Source: Amoebidium appalachense (taxonomy: Eukaryota; Ichthyosporea). From it: a DNA stretch of 64,000 nt. This document shows positions 25,473 to 35,207 of this stretch, in pieces (the first letter of the stretch is position 1; every line of letters begins with the position of its first letter). The notes beneath the pieces were generated by a model. That model searched no databases. It was given only the letters and a program-made list of their open reading frames with translations, and was not told the origin of the DNA. The stretch is from NCBI GenBank assembly GCA_963693365.1, contig CAVNZM010000003.1, positions 14,012,001-14,076,000 on the forward strand, given 5' to 3'. Position numbers and translations under genes: made by a program.

Positions 25473-27122
25473 CCTTGGGTTTCTCTGCCTCTGCCGCGGG
25501 TTCGGGTTCAACCTCATGGTGTTTTCTCTTGCTGGACGCCTGTTGTGAAAAAATAAGACATTAGATATTTTTTTAAAATTTTAAATTGCTTAAACCCTTG
25601 CCAAATCAACCAATAAAAAGGAGCTTGTTTTACAGATGCTCCCTGATAGCTTGCCAACCCTTCCCCCCCCCCCCCCCCCCCCCCCTCCCCCCCCCCCCCC
25701 CCCCATACACACACCTAAAACTTACATAGAAGAGAGGGAGAGATGGGGAGGGGGGAGGGGGCACGAACACAAAAATTGCACACGCAGGCACACACGGCAC
25801 CGTGCATGTGCACACACCCACACACACCAACACCAACATCCCCTCACACATCTCCTCCCCCCCTCCACGCACAAGTACACACACACACACCCTCCCGCCT
25901 CAACCCCGATCACCCCTCACGCACACACACCTACTCCCTCCCACCCACTCCCCCCCCCCCTCCCCGCCCCCACCCCCACCCCCACCCCCACCACCCCTCT
26001 CCCCCCCTCCCCCCCCCCCCCCCCCGCCCGCCCACACACACACACACACACCTTGGTGCCTTTCTTTGGGTCCTCTTTGACCGGTGACTCCACGGCCTTG
26101 GGCATCAACACGAGAAGGTCCTTGCGGTTGATCCCATAGTCAAACAGAGTAGTATGTCCTCCCTCCGCTGATCGGTGAATTAAATGTTAGTAAATAACTA
26201 TAAAATCATGAGAATAAAAGACATTAAAGAATATGGTGGCGGAGCATGACTTTGTAGCCAAACAGTGTTGTATGTCCTCCCTCAGCTGATTAGTCATGTT
26301 GAATACATATATATGTATATACATGTGTGTGTGTGTGTGTGTGTGTGTATCACAGTTGATGATTATGATTAAGAGTGTGTGGTACGAAATATGAAGTACA
26401 ACAATAACCGAACGTGGATATGCAACAAAAATACACACAGAGAGAGTATACATCGTGTGGACAGAGATCGGTTTCAGGGGCAAGCTATAACGAACGGTAC
26501 CAATGCTCGACCCATTCGCCTGGCATGCAAATCACAAATCAGATACCCCTTTATCAAAAGACAGAGTAACGGGGTAGGGATGATGCGAAGCACAAACACA
26601 CACAAAGAAGAAAAGCAAGAATTGAATGACATGAAACACTTCCACGCTGAGAGAGTACTCACGAGAACAGATGTCCGGCGAGGGGATGAAGAATGCTTAG
26701 AAGTGTTTTCGAGCACGCAGTACACAATAACGATAGATAAGGCAATGCAGATAACAAACCACACATAAAGAGTATGCAACACAAGCAGAGCCTATCTTCA
26801 GGGGGGGACCAAGTCATCCACAGTACCCGAGTTTCGATTCGGGGAGGAAGGGGAGGAGAGGGGGGAGGGGGAGGGGGGAGGGGAGGGATGGGGGAGGAGG
26901 GGAGAGGAAAGGAGGGGGCGGGGTGTGTGGGGGGGGGGCGAGCATGTACTGACCGTCCACAGGCAGCACCTTCTTCCCATTGAACATGAGAAACTGCTTT
27001 TCGGGTGGGAGGTCGATAATTGCCTCGAGGGCAGCCTGGAAGTCCGACACTTTCATCTTGCGGCCCGTCACAGGCACCGCCACCTCCTTGTTGGTCCCAT
27101 CGTAACGGACAGTAACATCCAT
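12467..27122 (-). CDS. UHRF1: UHRF1-type E3 ubiquitin ligase: UBL, PHD, SRA, RING
   Basis: Twenty exons in transcription order (high-low): 27122-26954, 26167-26052, 25539-25471, 24888-24693, 24356-24234, 23679-23526, 22941-22725, 21960-21856, 21292-21213, 20449-20292, 18993-18854, 18034-17980, 17606-17559, 17063-16991, 16561-16409, 15731-15554, 14935-14847, 14184-14121, 13116-12989, 12590-12467. All are GT-AG, and the joined frame is 812 codons plus stop (human UHRF1 has 793). UBL about 1-82 (DGHTLFDY-like [11 protein letters not shown]); pre-PHD and PHD zinc ligands Cys360-Cys431; SRA about 465-675; RING 740-777 (CxxC, CxH, CxxC, CxxC). SRA keeps the methyl-cytosine pocket and grip equivalents: Val510, Tyr530, Asp533, Tyr542, Asn553, Arg555. 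Family role: binds hemimethylated CpG, ubiquitylates histone H3 and recruits DNMT1. Residues 96-348 show no tandem-Tudor signature I can recognise. The start lies 8 nt after an acceptor (27131), so a noncoding first exon is upstream. Confidence 0.93.
13993..14057. repeat. Pyrimidine tract in UHRF1 intron 18
   Basis: CTCTCT and C-run blocks (minus-gene sense strand: GA and G runs), one of the few C runs on the plus strand within the UHRF1 gene; a second C run is at 14308-14336. Confidence 0.8.
14713..14820 (+). repeat. G-run-flanked dispersed repeat, copy in UHRF1 intron 17
   Basis: Matches the family consensus (TACGAAG, CAGAGTGCCAACCACAC-like centre, AAGAGTATGCAT, AGCCCATCCTC) and ends in a G run. 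It is antisense to UHRF1. Confidence 0.75.
15296..15334 (-). pseudogene. Echo of the 3' end of UHRF1 exon 16
   Basis: Minus-strand AAGAACTTGGGCGATTTGG resembles the real exon end at 15554-15585 (AAGCACTTTGGCGATTTGG). It follows a (CA)n acceptor-like CACAG. The donor is degraded to TAT|GTTTTT. If spliced it would add 12 in-frame residues between the SRA domain and the next exon, so an alternative exon cannot be excluded. Confidence 0.6.
15888..15968 (+). repeat. G-run-flanked dispersed repeat, partial copy (UHRF1 intron 15)
   Basis: Starts TTAGAATGTGTTACAGAGTACGAAG straight after a G run, keeps the 5' half of the family, and ends near another G run (15972-15996). Confidence 0.6.
16556..16850. 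repeat. Approximately 144-bp tandem duplication at the acceptor of UHRF1 exon 15
   Basis: AGATTGCTGCGTGATTTTAT at 16557 recurs at 16701. Both copies continue through TAAATTAAA, TTAGTTT, TTTAAATTGCA, GAATGAGGCTCTCCCAG and GGTGCGGTTGATGGTG. The first copy carries the true exon start (16561); the second duplicates the acceptor with a few exon bases. Confidence 0.88.
18270..18363. repeat. Short tandem repeat, three copies of CACTAGAACATAACTTATT
   Basis: Three near-identical 19-bp cores spaced 30-40 bp apart with AT-rich spacers, in UHRF1 intron 11. No function is evident. Confidence 0.8.
19481..19592 (+). repeat. G-run-flanked dispersed repeat, full copy (UHRF1 intron 10)
   Basis: Nearly identical, about four differences in 111 bp by eye, to the copy at 45883-45996 in UBE2K. 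It lies between a long G run (19445-19476) and GGGGG. Confidence 0.9.
19995..20292. repeat. Triplicated roughly 148-bp unit spanning the donor of UHRF1 exon 10
   Basis: The exon 10 end plus donor (plus-strand TACATACC, CCCCAGTTCTTATCAGTCAG at 20286-20311) recurs at 20137-20162 and, more worn, at 20003-20025 where a C run has replaced the donor. Intron sequence between the copies is also repeated. Extra copies encode partial [16 protein letters not shown] peptides; they lack a matching in-frame acceptor and are probably pseudo-exons. Confidence 0.85.
20441..20548. repeat. Approximately 52-bp tandem duplication at the acceptor of UHRF1 exon 10
   Basis: AACCTGGGTGATAGTAAAAT (20447) and AACCTGGGCGATATTAAGAT (20499) begin two copies that both continue through ATCCATACAA and ATA(A/G)GCTTTG, so the exon 10 acceptor exists twice. 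Confidence 0.8.
23010..23117 (+). repeat. G-run-flanked dispersed repeat, copy in UHRF1 intron 6
   Basis: Family landmarks ACACCACAATGCAGAGTGCA, CCACACAAAAAGAGCATGCA and GAGCCCGTCCTC lie between a G run (22998-23009) and another at 23132-23171. A second, diverged partial copy follows at about 23175-23265. Confidence 0.75.
25664..25704. repeat. C run in UHRF1 intron 3
   Basis: About 40 bases of nearly pure C on the plus strand, a minority orientation within this gene, where most such tracts are G on plus. Confidence 0.85.
26236..26300 (-). pseudogene. Echo of the 5' end of UHRF1 exon 2 (UBL exon)
   Basis: Plus-strand GTATGTCCTCCCTCAGCTGA at 26269 copies GTATGTCCTCCCTCCGCTGA at 26153, the true acceptor and exon start. 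On the minus strand the copy still reads [15 protein letters not shown] residues, then degrades. It lies 116 bp upstream of the real exon. Confidence 0.75.
26370..26462 (+). repeat. G-run-flanked dispersed repeat, diverged partial copy (UHRF1 intron 1)
   Basis: GGTACGAAATATGAAGTACA and a GAGAGTATACAT core match the family, but the 3' CCCATCCTCAGG end is missing. The open frame crossing it is not a convincing gene. Confidence 0.45.
26709..26850 (+). repeat. G-run-flanked dispersed repeat with extended 3' flank (UHRF1 intron 1)
   Basis: Family core ACACATAAAGAGTATGCA and CCTATCTTCAGGGGGGG, followed by AGTCATCCACAGTACCCGAG, which also follows the UBE2K copy at 46001. The full family unit is therefore longer than 110 bp. 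Confidence 0.75.
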
Positions 27123-27180
27123 CTTACAAACTGAAAGATATTTGTGTGGGTGTGTGTGGCGGGTGTGTTTGTGTGTGCGT

Positions 27181-27211
<31 letters not shown>

Positions 27212-27403
27212 GGGGGGGGGGGGAGTGTTAGTGGAGGAAACGACTTGGCCATTAAGGGAAGAGAATGGGAGTTGTTGGCCGATGAGGGGGGGGGGGGGGG
27301 TGATGGAGTTGGAAGGTGAGGGAGGGGGAATGTTTTGATGTGAATGTCCGGTATGTTAGGAGACTATGTATGTGAGTGTGCATTCGTGTGAGTAATCGGA
27401 GTG

Positions 27404-27413
27404 TTTTGGCGCC
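27404..27413 (+). promoter_or_regulatory. E2F-type motif TTTTGGCGCC upstream of UHRF1
   Basis: Perfect match to the TTTSGCGC core about 280 bp upstream of the UHRF1 start codon. Animal UHRF1 is a cell-cycle gene regulated by E2F, so the position is suggestive. The transcription start is unknown and the site may fall within the 5'-UTR intron. Confidence 0.35.
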
Positions 27414-28356
27414 GGTATGTAGGAGTTCCGTCATCCTTTCTTGTGCTTGTGCAAGTCAGTAGGTAGCTAACAAACTGAGGACAAGATTTGTTCGTTCGGT
27501 TTTCTTCAGTCCTCAAATTACACCCCACCACTACCACCAGAAAAAAAAGGCACATCATTATTCCCTTTCTCCTTCCTTCTTTCTACATCCCCCCCCCCCC
27601 ACACACACACACACACCCCTCCGTGTCATTCTTTTGCCTTCCCTTGCGCTTCCCCACTCTAACTCTTTCTAGGTACATGCATTATATTTTGCTGGTGTGG
27701 GTTTTCGCATGCAGCAAACATAGTAAAAGTGGCCTAAAAAACAAACATTATAAAAGGGAAGATCTTTTGACACTGGAAAAATCGGAAACAAGAGTGAGAA
27801 GAAGAACGTGCATGCTTCGAATAATCCACGTTTTGTCAAGCAGGTAACAGTCAGAATTCACATGAACGAAGACTTTTTACAGCAGAGCCAGGAGGGAGTT
27901 GTTACCTATGTAGGAATTTCTTCCCTCCAGCAAATTCTAAGATGACGCCTTATCTCCGTTCGTAGCGGGCTAATCGGGGAGTGGGAAGAAATAAAACGAC
28001 GTGTGTGTTCATCACAGGCCGCGTGTGACTGTTTTTGTTTTGGCACAGAAGATTACCCGCCTTTTTTCAGCCAATCAGGAATTACTTCACCCTATACTAT
28101 ATCAATAAATCCCCCTTGAGGCCTGCTTACGGGGTTTTCGTAATGACAGAGCAGTGTGTATTTGGACTTCACATGGTGCAATATGAACAAAGGAACAAAT
28201 CGCGCAAAATAATTTATTGATAAGTAATTATAGAGGCTAGTCTTATATTCTTTGAAGGCCCTTTTATAAATATTTCAAGCCTCAGAATAATTTCGTTCTT
28301 GTCATCTGGCCGATGTCCGGGGTAGTGTGAGCCACATGTGTGCATCAACAAGTTTT

Positions 28357-28385
28357 GATTGGCCAAAATAAAAATGGCGCCAAAA
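28357..28385 (-). promoter_or_regulatory. CCAAT-type and E2F-type motifs upstream of UHRF1
   Basis: GGCGCCAAAA at 28376-28385 (TTTTGGCGCC on the UHRF1 sense strand), with GATTGGCC beginning at 28357. A CCAAT plus E2F pairing is typical of S-phase promoters; assignment to UHRF1 is by proximity only. Confidence 0.35.
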
Positions 28386-29023
28386 TTGTAAAGCCTTTTC
28401 AAGTGGTCGGGTCAAGTGACCGTCTTTTCATGAAATGAGTGCTGTTTCCTTGTGGCCTTTATGACAAACAATCATCCTTGTGTGTCGCCGCAGCACAGTA
28501 TAGACCGGCCTATTATATATCCAGCCGGGATACAATCCTAGGAGGCTACGTATACCATCCGTGTGCCACTGGTCATGAGATTCTGAGAGTGCACACGTGT
28601 GCCATGGTGCACGCATATGCATGTGCCCCCTACGGGGGTCATTCAGGTTTAAGATGTGGCAACTCACCTACAAGATCACTAGTACCGGATTTATTGGGAA
28701 AAATTAATATTCTACGAGCTACCGAGCCTGGGGGGAAAATGAGATATTGATGGAATGGGGGGGGGGGGGGGGGGGGGGGGGGGAGGGGGAGGGGGGGGGG
28801 GGGGGAGGAGGAGAGGAGGAGGGTGGAAAATATAATGACGGGAGGTGGGAGGGAAGGGAGGGAAGCTCTGATTTCCCTACCAGGCAGTTACAGTACACAG
28901 CCTTAATGCCTACTATGCAACCTTTTTTGCGTGAATGTGTGTGAATAAATGTGTGTACGTGTGGATTTGTGTACTGGCGTTTCACTGGTGTGTTTGTGTG
29001 AGCCTAGTCACGGGTGCCTGAGT

Positions 29024-29108
<85 letters not shown>

Positions 29109-29226
29109 CGCGCGCGTGTGTGTGCGTGTGCGTGCGTGTGTGTGTGTGTCTGTGTCTGTGTGTCTGTGTCTGTGTGTCTGTGTGTGTGATAGTATGTGTG
29201 TGTGTGTACAAACGTGTATGTGCCAG

Positions 29227-29271
<45 letters not shown>

Positions 29272-29414
29272 GGAAGCGGCGACAGCAACCAAGTGTACGA
29301 GGTGTTTTTTGTCCTTGTTACTTTTTTTTCTTCTTTCTATGCGTGTTTGTGTGTGTGTGTGCGCGTGCGCGCCAGAGCGCATGTGGTGTGTTTACACTAC
29401 GGTGTGTGTGTGTC

Positions 29415-29445
<31 letters not shown>

Positions 29446-29487
29446 GCGTGTGTGTGTGCGCGCGCATGTGTGTGTGTGTGTGTGTGC

Positions 29488-29556
<69 letters not shown>

Positions 29557-30199
29557 CACGTGTGTGTGTGTGTGTGTGTGCTCAGTGTATACGCGTACAT
29601 GCAGAAAAACATCAGAAGCAAAATTCATCTGTTGAAAAGACATTCCAAACGTAGCCCTAAAGCACCCGATACCAAAACACAATAGCATTCAAAAAAAAAG
29701 AATCCGGCGAGCGTACATACAGCATAGGTAACGTGGTTGCATGGCAGCCCGCGCGCATAAATATAAACCCTCTCTCTCTCTCTCTCTCTCCCCCCCCCCC
29801 CCCCCCCCCCCCCCTCCCCCCCCTCCCCCCTCCCCTCCCTACCCTCCCTCCCCTCCGGATCCTCCCCCCACCCCCCCCACCCCCCACCTCCCAGGAGTCC
29901 CATCCGTTAAGTTGCCCGGGAACCTTTGGATGGGTTGGAAAGTGTGTGTATGTGTGGAGCGAGTGTGGGGGACATGTTCCACATGTTGCTGTGGGGGAAG
30001 AGGATGGGAACGTGGGGGGGTGGGGGGGTGGGGGGAGATGTCACCGACACGGTGTGTGTCAAGTGTGTGGTGTGCCTTTGTGTGTACAGTTAAAGTATTT
30101 GTGCGTTTGCGCGCTTGTCAGTGTGTTTGTGTGTGTGTGGTGTGGCTCAGTAGGTGTGCCGGGTGTAGGTGTTGGTGTGTGTGTGCACGTGTGTGTCAC

Positions 30200-30246
<47 letters not shown>

Positions 30247-30252
30247 GTGCAC

Positions 30253-30319
<67 letters not shown>

Positions 30320-31551
30320 TGACTGAGTGTGCGTGTGTGTGAGAGAGTGAGTGGCGCGCGTAATACAGAACCAAAACCCCATCCAAGTTATGGCCCAGTG
30401 GAGAAATATTTATTAAATTCCCCCCCCCCAAAAAAAACAACCTGAAACGGGAAAAATGTAAGCATTCACCACACACTTGACGCACGTCTTGCCACTGAAA
30501 TCCTCCCTTCCCCCCCCCCCCCCTGATCCCCCCCCCCCCCCTCCCGCACACACACGTGCACACACACACACCCTAAAAAATCTTTCCTTCCTCCTTCCCC
30601 TCCCCCCCCCCCCCCCCACACACACACACACACATACACGTGCACACACACACCCTAGACACGACCTAGACTGATCTTTCTACGGGACAGGGCCCCATCC
30701 GGGGGGGAGGGGAGGGGGGAGGGGGGAGGAGAGAGAGGGGAGGGGGGGAGGGGGGGGGGGGGGAAGATTACGAATCCTACAGCCCAGAAACGCTACGATT
30801 AATTCTAGGCCTATCCCTGATTTACCTGTTAACTTAAAAGTGAGTGACCCCTGTAATACTATCTGCTTCGAACCAGGCACTACATACTAAACAAGCCCTT
30901 TCATGTTTTCTCTCTCTCCCCGTGTTTTCCCTGAATGTGTGCCTAATATAGTTGTTGAGCCCTTCGTTTCCTCATTCCGTTTCAAGCACATTACAATTCA
31001 CCTCCCCATATGTTTCAAATCTACCCATAGTTTCCTCAACGAAATGATTCCGGGACGACAGGCAAACCCCCAGTCGACAGTCGCGCGCACACATGTAAAA
31101 CACCGTACTCACGTGCGCGCGCGCGGGCACGCCACACACACACACACACGTGTGCACACGAATACGAACATGAACATGAATCCCAATACAAACTCACACG
31201 ACAACCTGAATATATGTAAAATGCTAAATTGAAAACAGAAAGCAGAAGGACAAGCCCAGGCGCATGGACGAAGAGGCATACACGCACACACACCCACATG
31301 CACCTGCAGGCACACCCACGGCTTCTCCCAGTGATTCAGGACCGTATATAGTAAAGACGTCAGAGTTTGCCATAAATTTTAGTAAAGGAGCTCCTTTCGA
31401 CCAGCCCCAAATTTGAACCTTCCCATTTATTGTTAGTTAAACACGGTTACAGACACACAGGCCACGCCATAGTCTCTCTTTCTCTCGCTTTCTCTCCGTC
31501 TCTCACTCTCCCGACCTCCCTCTCTCTCTCTCTCCCCCCCCCCCCTCCCCC

Positions 31552-31592
<41 letters not shown>

Positions 31593-31619
31593 CCCGCCCC
31601 GGCCCGGTTCCCAACTCCT

Positions 31620-31664
<45 letters not shown>

Positions 31665-31692
31665 AGCTCTCTCTCTCTCTCTCTCTCTCTCA

Positions 31693-31753
<61 letters not shown>

Positions 31754-31812
31754 ACCGTACTATGCACATATCCTGGACCTTCCGGCCCTCCTCGAATATC
31801 CCCCTCTCCCCC

Positions 31813-31853
<41 letters not shown>

Positions 31854-32089
31854 TCGTGTCACTGTATCTTTCTCTTTTTCTGAGCTGAATCCATCGTAGG
31901 CTCTCAAATTACGGGCCCCGCCGCCCCCCTCTTTCTAGATATCTGTCTCCGCTCTGCGTTCACCCTCACCACCCATGGCCCACTGTCTATTCTCAACAAA
32001 GACCGAGAGAGGGGGAGGGGAGGGGGGGGAGGGGGAAGCTGAAGAGGTAGAGCTCCGAGGGAGAGGGCAAGCAGTAGGGGGAGGGGGAG

Positions 32090-32171
<82 letters not shown>

Positions 32172-32418
32172 CACGCGAACGGTTGGATTTGGGTTTGGGG
32201 GTTTTCTTTTTCTTTTTTTTTTTTTTTTTTTGGTGGGCTGGTGGGTGGGTGGGTTGGAGGGGGGGGGGTTACTTCTCACTTGCACACACTTGAAACGCTT
32301 GCTTGCGATCGATTTTGATTTTAGATCACAAATTCTCTCTCTCTCGTATCCTATGTCTTCAACATACGTATGTGCATCTAACTTGCAAATGTCCACGTTT
32401 CATATATCATGGACAGTT

Positions 32419-32573
32419 TAACCTACGGTAACATGTATACACACACGGGGCAAAAAAAAAAAAAAAAGTACTCTGAGTTTACGTATACCACTGCCTAACC
32501 TACGGTAACATGATCACACCTGGGGGAAAAAAAAAAGAGTACTCGTACGTAAACGGACTTCACGTATAGCACA
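32419..32573. repeat. 77-bp tandem duplication
   Basis: TAACCTACGGTAACATG occurs at 32419 and 32496. Each copy is followed by an A run, GTACTC and a TTCACGTATA-like or TTTACGTATA end. Confidence 0.8.
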
Positions 32574-33394
32574 GGCACTCACAAACACTATCTCGCCCTC
32601 CCACACGTAGCTAAATACAACCATTTATGATAGGCTTTGGTTTCGAACTGAAATACTAACCTCAATATCTACAATATACATTCGTTGGGTTCCCACAACA
32701 ATCGACATCCCGTCTAATCCTAATAATTCTCGCACCTCGTCCAATCAGAAAAGCCCGTTAAAAGCCCTAAAAGACAGTCTCAAAAGCCGAAGTACAAGAC
32801 AAAAGCACCCAAAGAAAGTGTAATGATAGGCTTAACAGTAGGAAAACTGAGGAGAAGGGAGCCGTAAATGGGAATTGGCGGCCAGTGAATATGGGGAGAA
32901 CTTAAATTGAATGTAAGATACAAAATAGGGGAAATCGAGCTTTGTGCGAAAAAATGTAGCGCCGGTGGGTTCATACCATAGTACGTGTGTGTGTGCGTAG
33001 GTGTACGTGTGTACGGAACGAATGTGTGTGTTTGTGTGTGTGTGCGTGCATGTGCGTGTGTGTGGTTGTATGTGTTAGTATTATGACAAGTGTAATGCAA
33101 ATGTATAACATTTGGAGCCCGTACTTGTTCATGTTCAGAACGTGTGCTAGGAAAGGTCACACAGTGGCTTTGCGTGTGTGTGTGTGTGTGTTTGGGGGGG
33201 GGGGGAGCCCACTCAATCACATGACTAGGGTCAAACAACAAAAGACAGCGACCCCCTCCCTAACGCCTGTAGAAAAAAAACAAAAAGAACACGTAGTGCC
33301 TAAACAGGACCAAACCCGACACAACACACAGTACACACCACCGTACACCCCCATCTCCTTCGAAAGACATCCCACCCTCAAAAAACGACCACCA

Positions 33395-34548
33395 CTACCA
33401 AGTCAAAACCGCCGAATACGCAGGGGGAAAATCAGACAACACCTCATGATAGGAAGGGATCGGGTCCGTCTCGGGTGGCTCATACGCGGGCGGCCTACCC
33501 AGCGGCATGTAGTCGTTTCTAGAAAACACCAACGGCGCGACGCTCTGAACAATCGCCGTCTCCCTAGCAACGGCCCTAAGCATGATTCTCTGACGCACGC
33601 ATCGTAGGTTAACCTTTGCGTGGCGATACGCGGCCATGACTTTACGTTCACGTTCCACCACTTCATCCAACCTGATCTCCAACCACACCGACGTTTCTCG
33701 GAGCGCCGCGTACGCGTCCTCCGCGATACTCCCGAATTTTCCGCGCATGGAAAGGATCCCCCCCAACCCCTGCGCCAGCTGCCGTATCTTCTGGCTGTCG
33801 GGGAGCGGGGGCGCTTCCACAGGGAAACTTTTCGCCGCGGATTCCACCTCGTCAGCAACGTAATTCAATTCCCGCGCCACGTTCTTCACAATGTTTCCCG
33901 GTGCCAACTCCGTTATCTTCAAAGATTTACACAGCACGTGTATCGTCTGCAATGCGTTCTGAACGTGTCGCCGGCACCGTTTCAATACCATTTTTTCTTC
34001 GTACGCCTCCTCCCTGTGCGGTTTCAACTCCCGAACCTCCTCCTGAAGCCTTTTTTCCGCTTCGTCGCCGGGGCCGTCGGGTACGCCAAACACCGCCTTG
34101 AGAAGCTGTCTCTGGCTCTTTCTGGCACTTTCCAAAAGCGTCTCCTGATCTGCGAGAGCCTCCAAAGTAGCTTCTAGTTCCACACGCCTCGCTGCAAGAG
34201 CGTTTACTTGTTCTCTTTTTGCTGCAACGAGCTGTGATGTAGGCGACGACATAACCTGTGTTACTGTTTTCCCACCGCTGCCTCGCGCTCCGCCGCTCCC
34301 ACGCGCTTTGGAAAACATGGACTTGGCACTGCTTGGCTTGGGGAATACTGGGTTGGCGGTCTATGGGGAAAAAAGTTACTTGTTAGTAGGAGGTATATGT
34401 GGGAATGTGTGTGAACATGCTTGCTAGCGTGGTGCGATGGAACCCTAAATCGGTACGAGAAAAGAAAAAGGGAATGCGTGCCGGGGGAGGGGGGAGGGGG
34501 GGGTGGGGGGGGGGGAGGAAGGGACGGGGGGAGGGGGGGGGGGGGGGG

Positions 34549-34630
<82 letters not shown>

Positions 34631-34757
34631 GGGATACGGGGGGGGAGGGGGGAAGGAGGAGGAGGAAGGGAAAGAGGGGGGGGGGGGGGGGGGGGAGAGA
34701 GAGAGAGAGGCTTAGGCCTATGGTATGTTTTCAGGGGACAGTCTACTATGAAGCGAT

Positions 34758-34795
<38 letters not shown>

Positions 34796-35140
34796 TGTGT
34801 AGAGGTTGGGGGAAGCGCATGAATGTCCGTGTGCGGTTTGCGTGTGCGCGCGTATACCTGGATACGAACATGCCCGGGCGTGTAATTGTGCGTGTGTACT
34901 TTAGACGCTACACCTATTCATAAATGCCTGCACGTAAAAGAAGCGCAAACTAGTGCTTTATTGCATGGCAACACACACGAAAAAATCAGGGGGCACCCAC
35001 ACACACAAAAAGAAACATTTCACACAAACACACTAGCGCAACGCACACAACCAAAAATAAAGCACACAAGAAAGCAAAAATCAGATCAGCAAAAACCATA
35101 CACAAACTCAAGCACACACACGCACACGCACAAGCACACG

Positions 35141-35207
<67 letters not shown>

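Larger units (their letters stand above)
27123..33394. other. Intergenic region upstream of UHRF1
   Basis: Presumably holds the noncoding first exon(s) and promoter of UHRF1; no other coding exon was found. Repeats: (GT)n 29025-29100 then CG dinucleotides, 43 G at 29228-29270, (GT)n mixtures 29401-29580, C-rich 29790-29900, (GT)n 30200-30316, C and CT tracts 31514-31735 and 31800-31851, and a (CT)n/(GT)n tract 32094-32171. 27840-28740, 30770-31420 and 32580-33180 are ordinary unique DNA with no recognised gene. Confidence 0.7.

Noticed and set aside
26379-26768. 129-codon open frame on plus strand inside UHRF1 intron 1
   Set aside because: It overlaps copies of the dispersed repeat, has no recognisable domain and lies antisense to a well-supported gene.
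33403-33858. Second minus-strand frame and plus-strand frames across the PPxY coiled-coil exon
   Set aside because: Overlapping shadows; only one frame joins to upstream exons and contains the PPAY tail.
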